Shown here: one piece after another, positions 25,569 to 34,281 of the stretch | Position numbering within the stretch: position 1 is the stretch's first letter | Layout: every line of letters starts with the position of its first letter | Notes under the pieces: generated by a model | Told to the model about the DNA's origin: nothing | The model's database searches: none | Seen by the model: only the letters and a program-made list of their open reading frames with translations | Assembly: GCF_014645015.1 (NCBI RefSeq) | Contig: NZ_BMLC01000002.1 | Span: forward strand, 186,001-250,000 | Source: Salinibacterium xinjiangense | Lineage (GTDB): Bacteria > Actinomycetota > Actinomycetes > Actinomycetales > Microbacteriaceae | Length of the DNA: 64,000 nucleotides | Reading direction: 5' to 3' | Made by a program: the position numbers and the translations under genes

Positions 25569-26565
25569 CCGGTGCTCCCGCAGCGGTGGCGACGGCGACC
25601 GCCCCGAGTGACATCGCGGCGATCGCGACCCACGAGATGGCGGCGACGGCCAGCGGCCTCACGCCGGTGCGCACCAGGGTGCCCACGCGGATGGCTGCTC
25701 CCAGCCCGAACAGGGCCATTCCGAGCAGCACCAGCTGGATGAGGTCCGCTGCCTGCAGCACCACGTCGGGCACGGGAAGAAACGTGCGTACCAGAACGGC
25801 GGCGATGAATCCGATGAGGAACAGCGGCACCAGCGCCGGCCGCTTTCCCTTGCCGTCGCGCTTCAGCACGAGGCCCGTGATGGCGATCATCGGCGCGAGC
25901 ATTGCGACCCTGGTCAGCTTGACGACGACGGCGATGGCGAGGGCGGATGCCCCGGCGATCTGTGCTGTCGCCACAACCTGTCCCACGTCGTGAACGCTCG
26001 CACCGGTCCACATCCCGAACTGTTCGGCGTCGAGCCCGAACACGGGCCGGAGCGCGGGCAGCAGCGCGATCGCGAGCGTGCCGCACAGCGTGACGAGGGC
26101 GATCGGGGTGGCCTGCTCAGACTCCTTCGACCCGGTCACGCTACTCATCGCACCGATGGCGGATGCGCCACAGATCGAGAAACCGGCGGCGATCAGCAGC
26201 GGCTCGTCGCCCGGCAGCCGCAGAAGTCGGCCGATGGCGAAGGTGAACACGAACGTGGCGATGACGACCAGCACGATCATCCCGAGCACGAGCCAGCCGA
26301 GGCCGGCGATGTCGACGAGGCTGAGTTTCAGGCCGAGCAGCACGATTCCGATGCGCAGCAGTCGCCGGGCTGCAGTGGCAAAGCCCGGCTGGAGCACGGC
26401 CCGCACTCGCGGTGACCACCGGAGCGACGTGAAGGCCACGCCCAGCACGACGCACGCTGTCAGCGCGGGAATCCAGGGCGCCAGGAGGTGCGCGAGGCTC
26501 GCAAGACCGAACGCGGCGAGAGCCAGTGCCAGCCCGGGCAGCACGGCCACGAGCCGTTTAGTCAA
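25558..26565 (-). CDS. YeiH family transporter (putative sulfate exporter)
   Basis: A 335-residue protein with about ten membrane helices matching the YeiH/Cons_hypoth698 family. GIVLLGLKLSL, FSICGASAIGAMSSV and WTGASVHDVGQVVA are family motifs. Members are annotated as putative sulfate exporters, though direct evidence is thin. The TTG start at 26565 overlaps the MarR stop by 8 bp; a GTG at 26550 is an alternative. Co-transcription with the MarR regulator suggests regulated export. The gene ends inside a GACCGGTC tandem repeat. Confidence 0.82.
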   Translation of the reverse strand: MTKRLVAVLPGLALALAAFGLASLAHLLAPWIPALTACVVLGVAFTSLRWSPRVRAVLQPGFATAARRLLRIGIVLLGLKLSLVDIAGLGWLVLGMIVLVVIATFVFTFAIGRLLRLPGDEPLLIAAGFSICGASAIGAMSSVTGSKESEQATPIALVTLCGTLAIALLPALRPVFGLDAEQFGMWTGASVHDVGQVVATAQIAGASALAIAVVVKLTRVAMLAPMIAITGLVLKRDGKGKRPALVPLFLIGFIAAVLVRTFLPVPDVVLQAADLIQLVLLGMALFGLGAAIRVGTLVRTGVRPLAVAAISWVAIAAMSLGAVAVATAAGAPALR

Positions 26566-27049
26566 AGTCGAGGCTCAGCTTGCGCAGCAGGCCACTGAGG
26601 CGTTCCTGATCGGCTTTCGGCAGCGACTTCAGTAGTTCGTGCTCTGCGACGAGCAGCGTCCTGATCGCGGCATCCACCCGCTCACGGCCCGCATCGGTCA
26701 TGATGACCAGGATGCCGCGGCCGTCGTTCGGGTCGGTGCGCCGCTCGACGAGCTCGCGCGTGACCAGCCGGTCGATGCGGTTCGTCATGGTGCCGCTCGA
26801 GACGAGGGTCTGCTGCAGCAGCGCTTTGGGGCTTAACTGGTAGGGAACACCAGCCCGCCGCAGCGCTGAGAGCACATCGAACTCCCACAATTCGAGGTCG
26901 GATGCCTCGAACGAAGTCTTACGCGCCAACTCGAGGTGCCGGGCGAGACGGCCCACGCGCGACAGCACCTGCATGGGTGAGAAGTCGAGGTCGGGCCGCT
27001 CACGCGACCACCCGTCGACGATGCGGTCGACTTCGTCGCTGGTGGGCAT
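26558..27049 (-). CDS. MarR family transcriptional regulator
   Basis: A 163-residue winged-helix protein. LELWEFDVLSALRRAG and the recognition region LLQQTLVSSGTMTNRIDRL, followed by the wing DPNDGRGILVIMT, match MarR. The helical N and C termini form the dimer interface. It likely represses itself and the downstream YeiH-type gene, with which it overlaps. ATG 27049 is chosen because GATAAT is 6 nt upstream; a longer reading to 27844 would cross the inverted repeat and antisense of the CHAP gene. Confidence 0.9.
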   Translation of the reverse strand: MPTSDEVDRIVDGWSRERPDLDFSPMQVLSRVGRLARHLELARKTSFEASDLELWEFDVLSALRRAGVPYQLSPKALLQQTLVSSGTMTNRIDRLVTRELVERRTDPNDGRGILVIMTDAGRERVDAAIRTLLVAEHELLKSLPKADQERLSGLLRKLSLDFD

Positions 27050-27055
27050 CCCCCA

Positions 27056-27061
27056 ATTATC
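27056..27061 (-). promoter_or_regulatory. -10 hexamer (GATAAT), leaderless start of marR
   Basis: On the minus strand GATAAT is followed by six bases and ATG 27049. It is the closest match to TATAAT among the leaderless hexamers in the window. Confidence 0.6.
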
Positions 27062-27178
27062 GCTGGTGCGGTGCTCGGGTGCCCGCACCCTCGCGCCGGC
27101 CTCCGTCCCGCTCACCCTCGCCGCCCACCCGCTCACCGCCCGCCCGTCCTCTCCGCCCGTCCTCTCCGCCCGCTTGCT

Positions 27179-27263
27179 CATCCAAATGAAGGAGATTTCT
27201 TCTTCCTGCATGCTTTCGCGGCCCAGCGACGTGCCTGGCCGCGAAATCTCCTTCATTTGGATG
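27179..27263. repeat. Perfect 21-bp inverted repeat with AAATGAAGGAGAT core
   Basis: Arms at 27179-27199 and 27243-27263 are exact reverse complements with 43 nt between them. Inside, TTTCGCGGCC and GGCCGCGAAA form a second 10-bp hairpin that shares bases with the right arm, so two folds compete. The core AAATGA-GGA recurs near 12943 and 61523. Confidence 0.8.
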
Positions 27264-27271
27264 CGGAACGC

Positions 27272-27330
27272 GGGGGACGGGGGATGCGGGGGACGGGGGA
27301 TGTGGGAGCGGGGATGTGGGAGCGGGGGAT
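27272..27330 (+). repeat. G-rich tandem repeats (GGGGGACGGGGGATGC)
   Basis: Two 16-bp units and two shorter 14-bp variants (GGGAGCGGGGATGT) in tandem directly after the inverted repeat. Many runs of 3-5 G allow G-quadruplex formation upstream of the CHAP gene. Confidence 0.65.
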
Positions 27331-27494
27331 GCGCAGAGCGCAGCGCCGCCGTCACCCCCGGATTGCGGCGGAGGTTGTCGGCAACGGTCCGCAAGGTGAA
27401 CGGCGACTTATGGTGCAGAAAAGAGTTTGCGAACGGATGCGCGATCGTCACAGGGGCTCGCGCGGTCCGTGCGGCGGGCTGGCACCATAGTGAG

Positions 27495-29273
27495 GTGAGT
27501 ATCGGACGAAACCTTCGGACGCGCCTCGGCGCGGTCACGGCCTCGGCCGTTCTCGCGATCATCGTGGGCTCGCTCACACCCGCGGGAGTCGCTGCAGCAC
27601 CGACGGCTCCGGGCGCGATCGCGCTGTCGCGGACCGTCGTCGTGTGCACGACCGACTCCTGCGATGGCGGGCTGTGGCAGGCCGCCCGGGGTGCGTCGGA
27701 CCAGATTTCATACTGGGGCATGGGCGCGGGCCACAACTGCACGAACTTCGTCGCGTGGAAGCTGATTTCCAACGGGGTCAGCCGCCCCAACATCGGCCTG
27801 GGGGACGCGGGCCAGTGGGCCGAATCCGCGATTGCCAATGGCATCGGGGTCGACAGGGTGCCCGCGGTCGGTGCCGTGGCACAGTGGGATGCCTACGCGT
27901 CTAACGTCGGGATGTACGGCCACGTCGCCTACGTCGAGAAGGTCAACGCCGACGGCACGATCCTGATCTCCGAAGATGCCTGGCGGCCGAACAACAAGGG
28001 TGGACCACTGACCTTCAAGACGGTGGATGCGGCGACAGTGTCGAACTTCATCCACTTCGGCGACACCAACCGCTGGATTCGTGAGGTCATCTTCGGGGCG
28101 CCGACTCCCGTGAGCGTGGCACCGGTCGAAGAGCAGGCAGTGCAGCCGGGCGACGTCGCCCCGAGCATCCCGCCGCAGGAGATTCCGCATCCGAGTTTCG
28201 TACTGCCGGGCGAGGCCCCGGCCAACCCATTCATCCTTCCCGCTCCACTCGGGGGCATCGCGGGGTGGACGGTGCCGGATGCCGTGCCACCGACCCCGGA
28301 ACCAACACCTGAGCCAACCACGGCACCAGGCGCTCCCGAGCCGACCCCGGTGCCAAGCGAGCCGACCCCCGAACCCGTGCCGACTGGGCCGGCCCCGGCC
28401 CCGGTCGATCCGACTCCGGTTCCGGCCGAAACGCCCACTCTCACTCCCACTCCCACCGCACTCCCCCTGACGGGCGAGCCAGGAGCGCCCGTGTGGCAGG
28501 AGCGGAGCACCGGGCTGCTGACACAGCCGAGCGCGATGAGCGCGGTGGCGATGCGCGCGGTAGATGCTGGCGACAGCGTCACGGGCACGGCGGTCGCGGC
28601 ATCCACGCAGCTGGTGTTTGCCGACGGCGGCACGCTGAAGACCGCCACCAGGTCGGTCGACGGATGGGCCGTCACCGACACCGCGATCCCGTCGCGCAGC
28701 AGGAAGCTCGTCGCCGTCGACATGGGCGGCGCATCGCCGCAGGTGGTGTCGATCGACGACGGTCAGCTGTTCCTCACCGCGGCGAGCAGGACAGGCTGGC
28801 AGAAGATGCCCACGGGGATCAAGGTGAGTGGCGAGATCGCCGCGCTCGACACGGGCGGGCTCTGGCCGACGATCATGGTCTCCCAGAACGGGAAACTTTT
28901 CCAGGTGCGCCGTGGCATGGCGGGCTGGAAAGTCACCGACACTGGCATCGCGGTGACCGGTGACATCACGGCCGTCAATGTCGGCGGATCGCTTCCCCAG
29001 GTGTTCGCCATCGAGGGCGGGGTACTGCAGCAGGTCTGGGCAGATGCCCTCGGCTGGCACAGGAAGAGCACGGGCATTGAGGCGGACGGCGCGATCTCGG
29101 CCGTCGTCGTCGACGGCGCGGTGCAGGTCATCCTGAACGAGGATGGCGTCGTCAACCAGGTCACTCTTGACAGCAGCGGCTGGCACAGGTTCTCGACCGC
29201 GATCAGGGCTGGTGCTGAGTCGACGCCCGTCGACATCGGGCTCGACCACCCGCTCATCATCCAGGCCGGATAG
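27495..29273 (+). CDS. Secreted CHAP-domain cell-wall hydrolase with propeller-like tail
   Basis: A 592-residue secreted protein. Residues 1-35 are a signal peptide (cleavage near AAAP). Residues about 48-190 form a CHAP amidase/endopeptidase domain with the catalytic Cys in GHNCTNF (Cys82) and His in MYGHVAY (His143). A Pro/Thr/Glu-rich linker (about 270-330) leads to a C-terminal region of about five repeats of roughly 45 residues, each with a hydrophobic strand, a G-x-L-xx-V element and a GW...TGI turn, like a lectin or tectonin-type beta-propeller. It probably cuts peptidoglycan and binds wall glycan. GTG 27495 fits the signal peptide; the open frame before it crosses repeats and is not coding. 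Confidence 0.85.
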   Translation: MSIGRNLRTRLGAVTASAVLAIIVGSLTPAGVAAAPTAPGAIALSRTVVVCTTDSCDGGLWQAARGASDQISYWGMGAGHNCTNFVAWKLISNGVSRPNIGLGDAGQWAESAIANGIGVDRVPAVGAVAQWDAYASNVGMYGHVAYVEKVNADGTILISEDAWRPNNKGGPLTFKTVDAATVSNFIHFGDTNRWIREVIFGAPTPVSVAPVEEQAVQPGDVAPSIPPQEIPHPSFVLPGEAPANPFILPAPLGGIAGWTVPDAVPPTPEPTPEPTTAPGAPEPTPVPSEPTPEPVPTGPAPAPVDPTPVPAETPTLTPTPTALPLTGEPGAPVWQERSTGLLTQPSAMSAVAMRAVDAGDSVTGTAVAASTQLVFADGGTLKTATRSVDGWAVTDTAIPSRSRKLVAVDMGGASPQVVSIDDGQLFLTAASRTGWQKMPTGIKVSGEIAALDTGGLWPTIMVSQNGKLFQVRRGMAGWKVTDTGIAVTGDITAVNVGGSLPQVFAIEGGVLQQVWADALGWHRKSTGIEADGAISAVVVDGAVQVILNEDGVVNQVTLDSSGWHRFSTAIRAGAESTPVDIGLDHPLIIQAG

Positions 29274-29282
29274 GTCGAGCCT

Positions 29283-30116
29283 CTAACGGGTACTGATCTT
29301 GCGGAACTTGCGGATCGATGCTGGCACGAAGATGATGAGCACGATCGCGATCCCAGCCAGAACGGTGATCACCGGATGTTGCTGGGTCCAGACGTCTGAC
29401 ACAGGCGCTTCGGCCGGAACATTCCCGAAAAGCTCGCGAGCCGCCTGCACCAGTGCCGACACCGGGTTGTACTCAGCGAAGATGCGCAGCGGGGTAGGCA
29501 GGGTGTCGCTCGGAACGAAGGCATTCGACAGGAACGTCAGCGGGAAGAGGATGAGAAAAGAGACGTTATTGATGACTTCCGGGCTTCGCACACTCATGCC
29601 GATGAACGCCATCACCCACGACAGCGCATAGGCGAAGAGCAGCAGCAGGGCCACGGCGGCGACAGCCTCGAAGATGCTGGAGCGGATGCGCCATCCCACG
29701 ATGAATCCGGTGGCCATCATCACCACCATCGAGATCGTGTTGATGAGCAGGTCGCCGTTGGTGCGACCGACGAGCACCGATGACGGGCTCATTGGAAGCG
29801 TGCGGAACCGGTCGATGATGCCGTCTTTCAGATCATTGGCCATCGCCGAACCGGAGTAGGTCGAGCCGAACACGACGGTCTGGGCGAAGATGCCGGCCAT
29901 GATGAATTCGGTGTAGGTGCTGCCGGGAATGTCGATGACACCCGCGTAGACGTAGGTGAACAGCAGCACGAACATGATCGGCTGCAGCGTCGTGAACACC
30001 AGGATGTCTGGCACCCTTTTGATCTTGATGAGGTTGCGGCGGGTCGTGATCCAGCCGTCGTTGAGCCAGGTAGCCAGCGATGCGCGGTACTGCTGCTGGG
30101 GCGTGTCCACGGTCAT
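29283..30116 (-). CDS. ABC-2 type transporter permease (DrrB-like)
   Basis: A 277-residue permease with six membrane helices. QPIMFVLLFTYVYAG near the start and LTFLSNAFVPSDTLP near the end are DrrB/ABC-2 motifs. It pairs with the ATPase upstream (4-bp ATGA overlap) to form an exporter, probably of a hydrophobic drug, lipid or glycolipid. It converges with the CHAP gene (9-nt gap). Confidence 0.9.
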   Translation of the reverse strand: MTVDTPQQQYRASLATWLNDGWITTRRNLIKIKRVPDILVFTTLQPIMFVLLFTYVYAGVIDIPGSTYTEFIMAGIFAQTVVFGSTYSGSAMANDLKDGIIDRFRTLPMSPSSVLVGRTNGDLLINTISMVVMMATGFIVGWRIRSSIFEAVAAVALLLLFAYALSWVMAFIGMSVRSPEVINNVSFLILFPLTFLSNAFVPSDTLPTPLRIFAEYNPVSALVQAARELFGNVPAEAPVSDVWTQQHPVITVLAGIAIVLIIFVPASIRKFRKISTR

Positions 30117-31111
30117 CTCTTCGCCTTCTTCTTCGTGGTGGCTGGTGACTCGTCATCCACGGTGGCGGAGCGGCCCGTGAGCTTGAGGAACACGTCGTCG
30201 AGGGTGGGCCTGCGCATTCCGGCATCGAATAGCTGGATGCCGCTGCTGCCGAATTCCGCGAGGATACGCTGCAGGGCGGCCGGGGCGTCATCTGCGGTTA
30301 CCGTGAGCGCACGCCCGTCGGCGGTGACGGTCGGTTCGCCGGAGCCGTGGCGCACCAGGATCTCGCGGGCCGCCGTGGAGTCATCCGGGCTGACGAGGCT
30401 GAGTTCTACCCGCTGGCCACCGATCGAGGCCTTCAACTCGTCTGAGGTGCCCTTCGCAATGACCTTGCCGTCGTCGATCACCGAAATGCTGTCGGCGAGC
30501 TGGTCGGCCTCTTCGAGGTACTGGGTGGTCAGCAGCACAGTGGTGCCCTCCCCGACGAGGGTGGTGATGATGTCCCACATGCCGAGTCGACTTCGCGGGT
30601 CGAGACCGGTGGTGGGTTCATCCAGAAACAGCACCCGCGGCCTGGTGACGAGTGCGCAGGCGAGGTCGATCCTGCGGCGCATGCCACCACTGAAGCCTTT
30701 GACCGGTCGGTTCTGTGCCTCGGTGAGATCGAAGAGCTCAATGAGTTCGCGAGCGCGGGCTCGGGAGGCACTTGCTCCGAGGTGGTAGAGGCGACCGACC
30801 ATATCAAGGTTCTCGAAGGCGGTCAGGTTCTCGTCGACTGCCGCATACTGCCCTGACACCCCGATGATCGGGCGGATGCGCTCGGGATGCGCAATGACGT
30901 CGATTCCATCGATCACGGCGGTGCCGGAGTCTGGCGTGACGAGGGTGGTGAGCACCTTCACCGCCGTGGTCTTGCCCGCGCCGTTGGGGCCGAGCAGCGC
31001 CGTGACCGTGCCCTGCGGCACGGCCAGATCGAGACCGTCGAGGGCGTGGACGGGGGATGCCCCACGCGGGGTATACGTCTTCTTCAGGCTCTCGGCTTCG
31101 ATGAAACTCAC
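30113..31111 (-). CDS. ABC transporter ATP-binding protein (DrrA-like)
   Basis: A 332-residue ATPase. Walker A GPNGAGKTT, signature FSGGMRRR, Walker B VLFLDEPTTGLD and the H-loop region with TTQYLEEAD match daunorubicin-resistance (DrrA) ATPases, including the family's extended C-terminal regulatory domain. It ends in a Lys/Arg tail. GTG 31111 is preferred because TAACGT lies 7 nt upstream; the longer frame is antisense to DedA. It is the first gene of the two-gene exporter operon. Confidence 0.92.
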   Translation of the reverse strand: MSFIEAESLKKTYTPRGASPVHALDGLDLAVPQGTVTALLGPNGAGKTTAVKVLTTLVTPDSGTAVIDGIDVIAHPERIRPIIGVSGQYAAVDENLTAFENLDMVGRLYHLGASASRARARELIELFDLTEAQNRPVKGFSGGMRRRIDLACALVTRPRVLFLDEPTTGLDPRSRLGMWDIITTLVGEGTTVLLTTQYLEEADQLADSISVIDDGKVIAKGTSDELKASIGGQRVELSLVSPDDSTAAREILVRHGSGEPTVTADGRALTVTADDAPAALQRILAEFGSSGIQLFDAGMRRPTLDDVFLKLTGRSATVDDESPATTKKKAKR

Positions 31112-31118
31112 GGGGAAA

Positions 31119-31124
31119 ACGTTA
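31119..31124 (-). promoter_or_regulatory. -10 hexamer (TAACGT), leaderless start of the exporter operon
   Basis: On the minus strand TAACGT is followed by seven bases and GTG 31111. Confidence 0.5.
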
Positions 31125-31211
31125 CTCGTCGCGAGCGACATCCAGCCAGAGGATTTCGGCGTCGGGCCGCCCCCGTGTGCAATCGCACAGGGGTTGCTGT
31201 GATGATGGGGT

Positions 31212-31853
31212 GTGCTGACTACTACCACCGACCCTGGCGATCTCGGCGGCATCGTAGGTTTCGCAGCCAGCCTCATCGACGCGATCGGCGAGTGGGGGGT
31301 CGGGTTTTTCACCCTCCTTGAGACGGTAATCCCGCCGATTCCGAGCGAGGTGATCCTGCCCCTCGCGGGTGTGCTGGCCCAGCAGGGGCGGCTGAATATG
31401 GCGCTCATTATCGTGACGAGCACCCTCGGTGCCTACCTCGGCTCGCTCGTGCTGTACGCGCTCGGGGCGCGGCTCGGCCTTGAGCGTTCGATCCGATGGC
31501 TGTCGAAACTGCCGCTCGTCGACCGGCAGGATTTCGAGAAGGCGGCAGCGTGGTTCACGAGGCACGGCAGGCCTGCAGTGTTCTTCGGCCGCTTCATCCC
31601 TGGCGTCCGAAGCCTGATCTCGATACCGGCTGGAGCAGCAGGCATGCCCCTGCTCACATTCAGCATCTTCACCATCGCGGGCAGTGCGATCTGGAATGGC
31701 CTGTTGATCGGCCTGGGTGCGGCCCTCGGCACCCAGTATCACCTGATCGACGAGTACTCGTCTTACCTCAACTATGCCGTCTACGCCGCGTTCGCCGGGA
31801 TCATCGTGTGGCTCGTGGTGCGTCGCGTTCGTCGCGCGCGGGTGTCGAGCTAG
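31212..31853 (+). CDS. DedA family membrane protein
   Basis: A 213-residue DedA/VTT-domain protein, the second in the window. PPIPSEVILPLAG near residue 42 and FFGRFIPGVRSLISIPAGAAGM in the middle are the conserved re-entrant motifs, with four further hydrophobic segments and a basic C terminus. It likely takes part in lipid-carrier recycling or membrane homeostasis. GTG 31212 fits an internal start with a GATGAT hexamer shortly before it. The stop overlaps the convergent lipoprotein gene by 4 bp. Confidence 0.92.
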   Translation: MLTTTTDPGDLGGIVGFAASLIDAIGEWGVGFFTLLETVIPPIPSEVILPLAGVLAQQGRLNMALIIVTSTLGAYLGSLVLYALGARLGLERSIRWLSKLPLVDRQDFEKAAAWFTRHGRPAVFFGRFIPGVRSLISIPAGAAGMPLLTFSIFTIAGSAIWNGLLIGLGAALGTQYHLIDEYSSYLNYAVYAAFAGIIVWLVVRRVRRARVSS

Positions 31854-32602
31854 GAACCACCGCCGATGGTGCAGGAGCCGCCATCCGAGACCGACGACCA
31901 CGCGTCGTCGCCACCACCGAACTTGGTTCCGAGGTCGGTGAGGACGAAACTGCAATCGCTGAAGGTGACGCTGGCCGCCGCGGTGAATCCGAAGCGCTGG
32001 CTCGTCCAGCCCCGGAAGGTGCCGCTGTCGCCCTTCACACCTAACGCGATGGCTCCGTTGCCCATCGTCGAGAACGACTTCGCGTCGGAGCACGGCGCGG
32101 TCGCGTCGGCAGCCTCGCGCAGCATCCCTCGCCCGACGACCGGTACGACGACCGGCACGCCGCCCGGTGTCGGTTCGACCTTCAGCGTCGCGTCCGTTGG
32201 CCAATCGGCGGTGGATGCGGCCGTCGGCACCGCACTGATATTCGCCCGGGCGAAGCTCCACGCCTCGGCGGCAAACAGGTCGGCGTTGTAGGTCGCGCCG
32301 CACGATTCAACGAAGGCTCCCGGCAGCGTCTGGTTTGCGACGTCGTCGAAGGGAATCGGCTGATGCACGCGCATTTCTAGGGCGAGTTGCGCCCCGTTGG
32401 CAGCCGTCGCCGTGGTCTTCACGATGAGCGTCGTATCGGCCTCGACCTCGCCGGGAGCCTTAGCCAGGGGCGTCTCATCCGGGGTCGGAGCCGAGACGTT
32501 CGACTCCTCAGGAAGCGGGGTGGGCGTGGGGGCTGGCGCGGCAGTGCAGCCAGCGAGCAGGAGCAGGAGCGGGGCAACAAACAGGGGAGTGCGCGATCTC
32601 AT
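31850..32602 (-). CDS. Secreted lipoprotein of unknown function
   Basis: A 250-residue lipoprotein: MRSRTP, a Leu-rich core and LLLLLAGC (lipidated Cys at about 19), then a Pro/Thr spacer and a beta-rich domain with four further cysteines (SCGATYN, APCSDA, FSDCSF, SCTIGGG) likely to form two disulfides. No family is recognised. ATG 32602 is chosen over the GTG at 32611 because the GTG immediately follows the TATGAT hexamer and would not be in the transcript. Confidence 0.68.
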   Translation of the reverse strand: MRSRTPLFVAPLLLLLAGCTAAPAPTPTPLPEESNVSAPTPDETPLAKAPGEVEADTTLIVKTTATAANGAQLALEMRVHQPIPFDDVANQTLPGAFVESCGATYNADLFAAEAWSFARANISAVPTAASTADWPTDATLKVEPTPGGVPVVVPVVGRGMLREAADATAPCSDAKSFSTMGNGAIALGVKGDSGTFRGWTSQRFGFTAAASVTFSDCSFVLTDLGTKFGGGDDAWSSVSDGGSCTIGGGS

Positions 32603-32611
32603 AATGCGCAC

Positions 32612-32617
32612 ATCATA
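32612..32617 (-). promoter_or_regulatory. -10 hexamer (TATGAT) of the lipoprotein gene
   Basis: TATGAT on the minus strand lies 9 nt before ATG 32602, giving at most a two- or three-base leader. Confidence 0.5.
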
Positions 32618-32722
32618 GGGTGGGCCGGTAACGACTTATCGCCCGAACGTTAACGGCAACGGTCCGGACTGGCAGCGCGTCGCCCGGTCGGTCTGGCAGA
32701 CTTGTCCGGCACGCGTGTGCGG

Positions 32723-32794
32723 TCCGCCTTGGTGTAATGGCAGCACGACAGCCTTTGGAGCTGTTAGGTCTAGGTTCGAGTCCTGGAGGCGGAG
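32723..32794 (+). tRNA. tRNA-Gln (anticodon TTG)
   Basis: A 72-nt cloverleaf. The acceptor stem pairs TCCGCCT with AGGCGGA and is followed by discriminator G. The D arm is GGTGTAATGGCAGCAC; the anticodon stem ACAGC/GCTGT encloses CTTTGGA, which puts TTG at positions 34-36; the T arm contains GGTTCGAGTCC. CCA is not encoded. It reads CAA and, by wobble, CAG. Confidence 0.93.
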
Positions 32795-33296
32795 CTGGGA
32801 GGGGTTCTGGAAACTGAGTGGATCGGGTTCCGATAACTCGATGTTCATCCGTTCAGCGAGTGAGGGCTAGCACCGCGGCCAGAATGTTGGCCTGTTACCG
32901 CTTGGTGTATTGCTGACGCGTTGATAAGTGCGCCTATCCGATCGGCTCCTTCCCTTACTTTTCAGGTGTGCCATAACTCACCGTGTGTACTGCAGTTTGC
33001 GCTGGACGTTACGCGACAGAAGCATGCGAATCGCCGCTGGCCGAAAATGGTCGATGCCAAGCACCGTCCCGGTGAATCATCGAGACGCCTCAAATCGCTA
33101 GGGATACGAGACGGCCATAAACGTCAACCTGCTGTCGCGTTGAAGCCACCTGAGCGCTATTCGTCAGTAGGCGAGGTAAGCGCGCCACCCTGAGCCTCGT
33201 CGACCTACGGAAGGCGTGGGAGGGTCCATTCAACGGCCCGCTTCGTCGCCGCGGTCTTCATGAAGGAGGGCAATAAGTCGGCACTAGGGTCGGCAT
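32795..33296. other. Gene-free, lower-GC region after tRNA-Gln
   Basis: These 502 nt contain no convincing gene on either strand. Base composition is visibly richer in A/T than the surroundings, and short unlinked open stretches lack ribosome sites. It may be the eroded end of an element inserted at the tRNA. I searched by eye for a second copy of the tRNA 3' end up to 36 kb and found none. Confidence 0.5.
33285..33290 (+). promoter_or_regulatory. -10 hexamer (TAGGGT), leaderless start of the HEPN-like gene
   Basis: TAGGGT ends 6 nt before ATG 33297, the same geometry as the backbone genes, so the acquired gene uses the host-type promoter pattern. Confidence 0.5.
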
Positions 33297-34256
33297 ATGA
33301 ACTACATGTTTCGATTCCCCTTCGACCTGGCCGAAACACAGCGCATTAATGTCGATGGTCAGGAGATGCTCATTTTTGAGGAGGGCGAACGGCGCATTAT
33401 TATCCGATCTGGCACTGAGCTCCCGATAGCGCAGGTCGGACGATTGGAAGTCCGCGGTTACGGGTATTGCAGCGAAGATGAAGCCAGAGCGGACGGGGCT
33501 CGCTGGAAAGGAGCTACGGCAATGGGACTACTCCGTTCCAACCTCGGGGTAGATTTTCGTGCGAGACAAGTCCCGCACTATCTCACTGAGGAGGGTAAAC
33601 AGCATTTCGCCCGCTTCTTCGAAGCGCGTCCTGGCGAGCGTCTAGGGAGCGACGTTCCGGGTGTGTCCATCTTTCAGGATGGGAGCGAACCGGCTCGCTT
33701 TATCCGGATGTTCACAACCAGCCGCCAGATCTCAACCGGGGAGAGAGCGTTGGCGGCCATCCGTGACTCCTACGATGAGACCGCTGTTCCGGATGCAGCT
33801 GCCCTCGTTGCGATTGATATGTTCGGCTCCTACTTCCACATGCCTTCGACAGATGCACAGTTTTTGAGCTTGATGATTGCGCTGGAGGCGCTAGTCGTAC
33901 CTCTACCGTTCGACGGCGTCAACGCCGACGCGGTCGCGTCAGTGATCACACACATTCGAACACTGGATCTCGACCCATCGGCTCGAGATTCCCTAGCGGC
34001 GCGGGTCGGGCATCTGGGAGAGGAGTCCATCGGTCAAGCGGGTAAACGGGTTGCCATGGGTCTTGGCGATCGTTTGTACGGTGGCCTCGACGCACCGTCA
34101 TTCTTCACGTACTGCTACAGGATGCGCAGCGCGATCGTTCATGGCAGCGAGAATCGGCCTGATCCAGCAGAGCTGCACGACGCGATAGCAGCCCTACTCT
34201 CCTTCACTCGGGATCTCATCCAAATCCACGTGCTGGGGAAAACAACCTCCGGCTGA
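33297..34256 (+). CDS. HEPN-like domain protein, possible defence or stress RNase
   Basis: A 319-residue protein without a known name. The N-terminal 150 residues are mixed alpha/beta. The C-terminal half is helical and begins with DAQFLSLMIALEALV, the pattern of ApeA-like HEPN domains. It ends with YRMRSAIVHGSE, which contains the R-x4-H motif (Arg277, His282) of HEPN ribonucleases, followed by a last amphipathic helix. Related proteins act in anti-phage or toxin systems; the target here is unknown. Codon use is more A/T-rich than its neighbours and it lies alone after a tRNA, both signs of transfer. No partner antitoxin is adjacent. Confidence 0.6.
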   Translation: MNYMFRFPFDLAETQRINVDGQEMLIFEEGERRIIIRSGTELPIAQVGRLEVRGYGYCSEDEARADGARWKGATAMGLLRSNLGVDFRARQVPHYLTEEGKQHFARFFEARPGERLGSDVPGVSIFQDGSEPARFIRMFTTSRQISTGERALAAIRDSYDETAVPDAAALVAIDMFGSYFHMPSTDAQFLSLMIALEALVVPLPFDGVNADAVASVITHIRTLDLDPSARDSLAARVGHLGEESIGQAGKRVAMGLGDRLYGGLDAPSFFTYCYRMRSAIVHGSENRPDPAELHDAIAALLSFTRDLIQIHVLGKTTSG

Positions 34257-34281
34257 CCTCACGCCGACACCGAACTCGGCG

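Larger units (their letters stand above)
27050..27494. other. Gene-free divergent region of 445 nt
   Basis: Between marR and the CHAP gene I see no gene. It holds the marR promoter, a C-rich 13-bp tandem (CGCCCGTCCTCTC, about two and a half copies from 27141), a 21-bp inverted repeat, a G-rich tandem block, and about 150 nt that should contain the CHAP promoter and any leader element. I could not match a known riboswitch there. Confidence 0.6.

Noticed and set aside
27336-27494. c-di-AMP (ydaO-type) riboswitch upstream of the CHAP gene
   Set aside because: Such switches often precede wall hydrolases in actinobacteria, but I could not align the conserved core to this leader.
27708-29249. 513-residue open frame opposite the CHAP gene
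   Set aside because: An Arg/Asp/Gly-rich antisense shadow of a real gene with signal peptide and catalytic motifs on the plus strand.
32921-33193. 90-residue open frame after tRNA-Gln
   Set aside because: No ribosome site, no leaderless hexamer at the right spacing and no recognisable sequence; left as gene-free.
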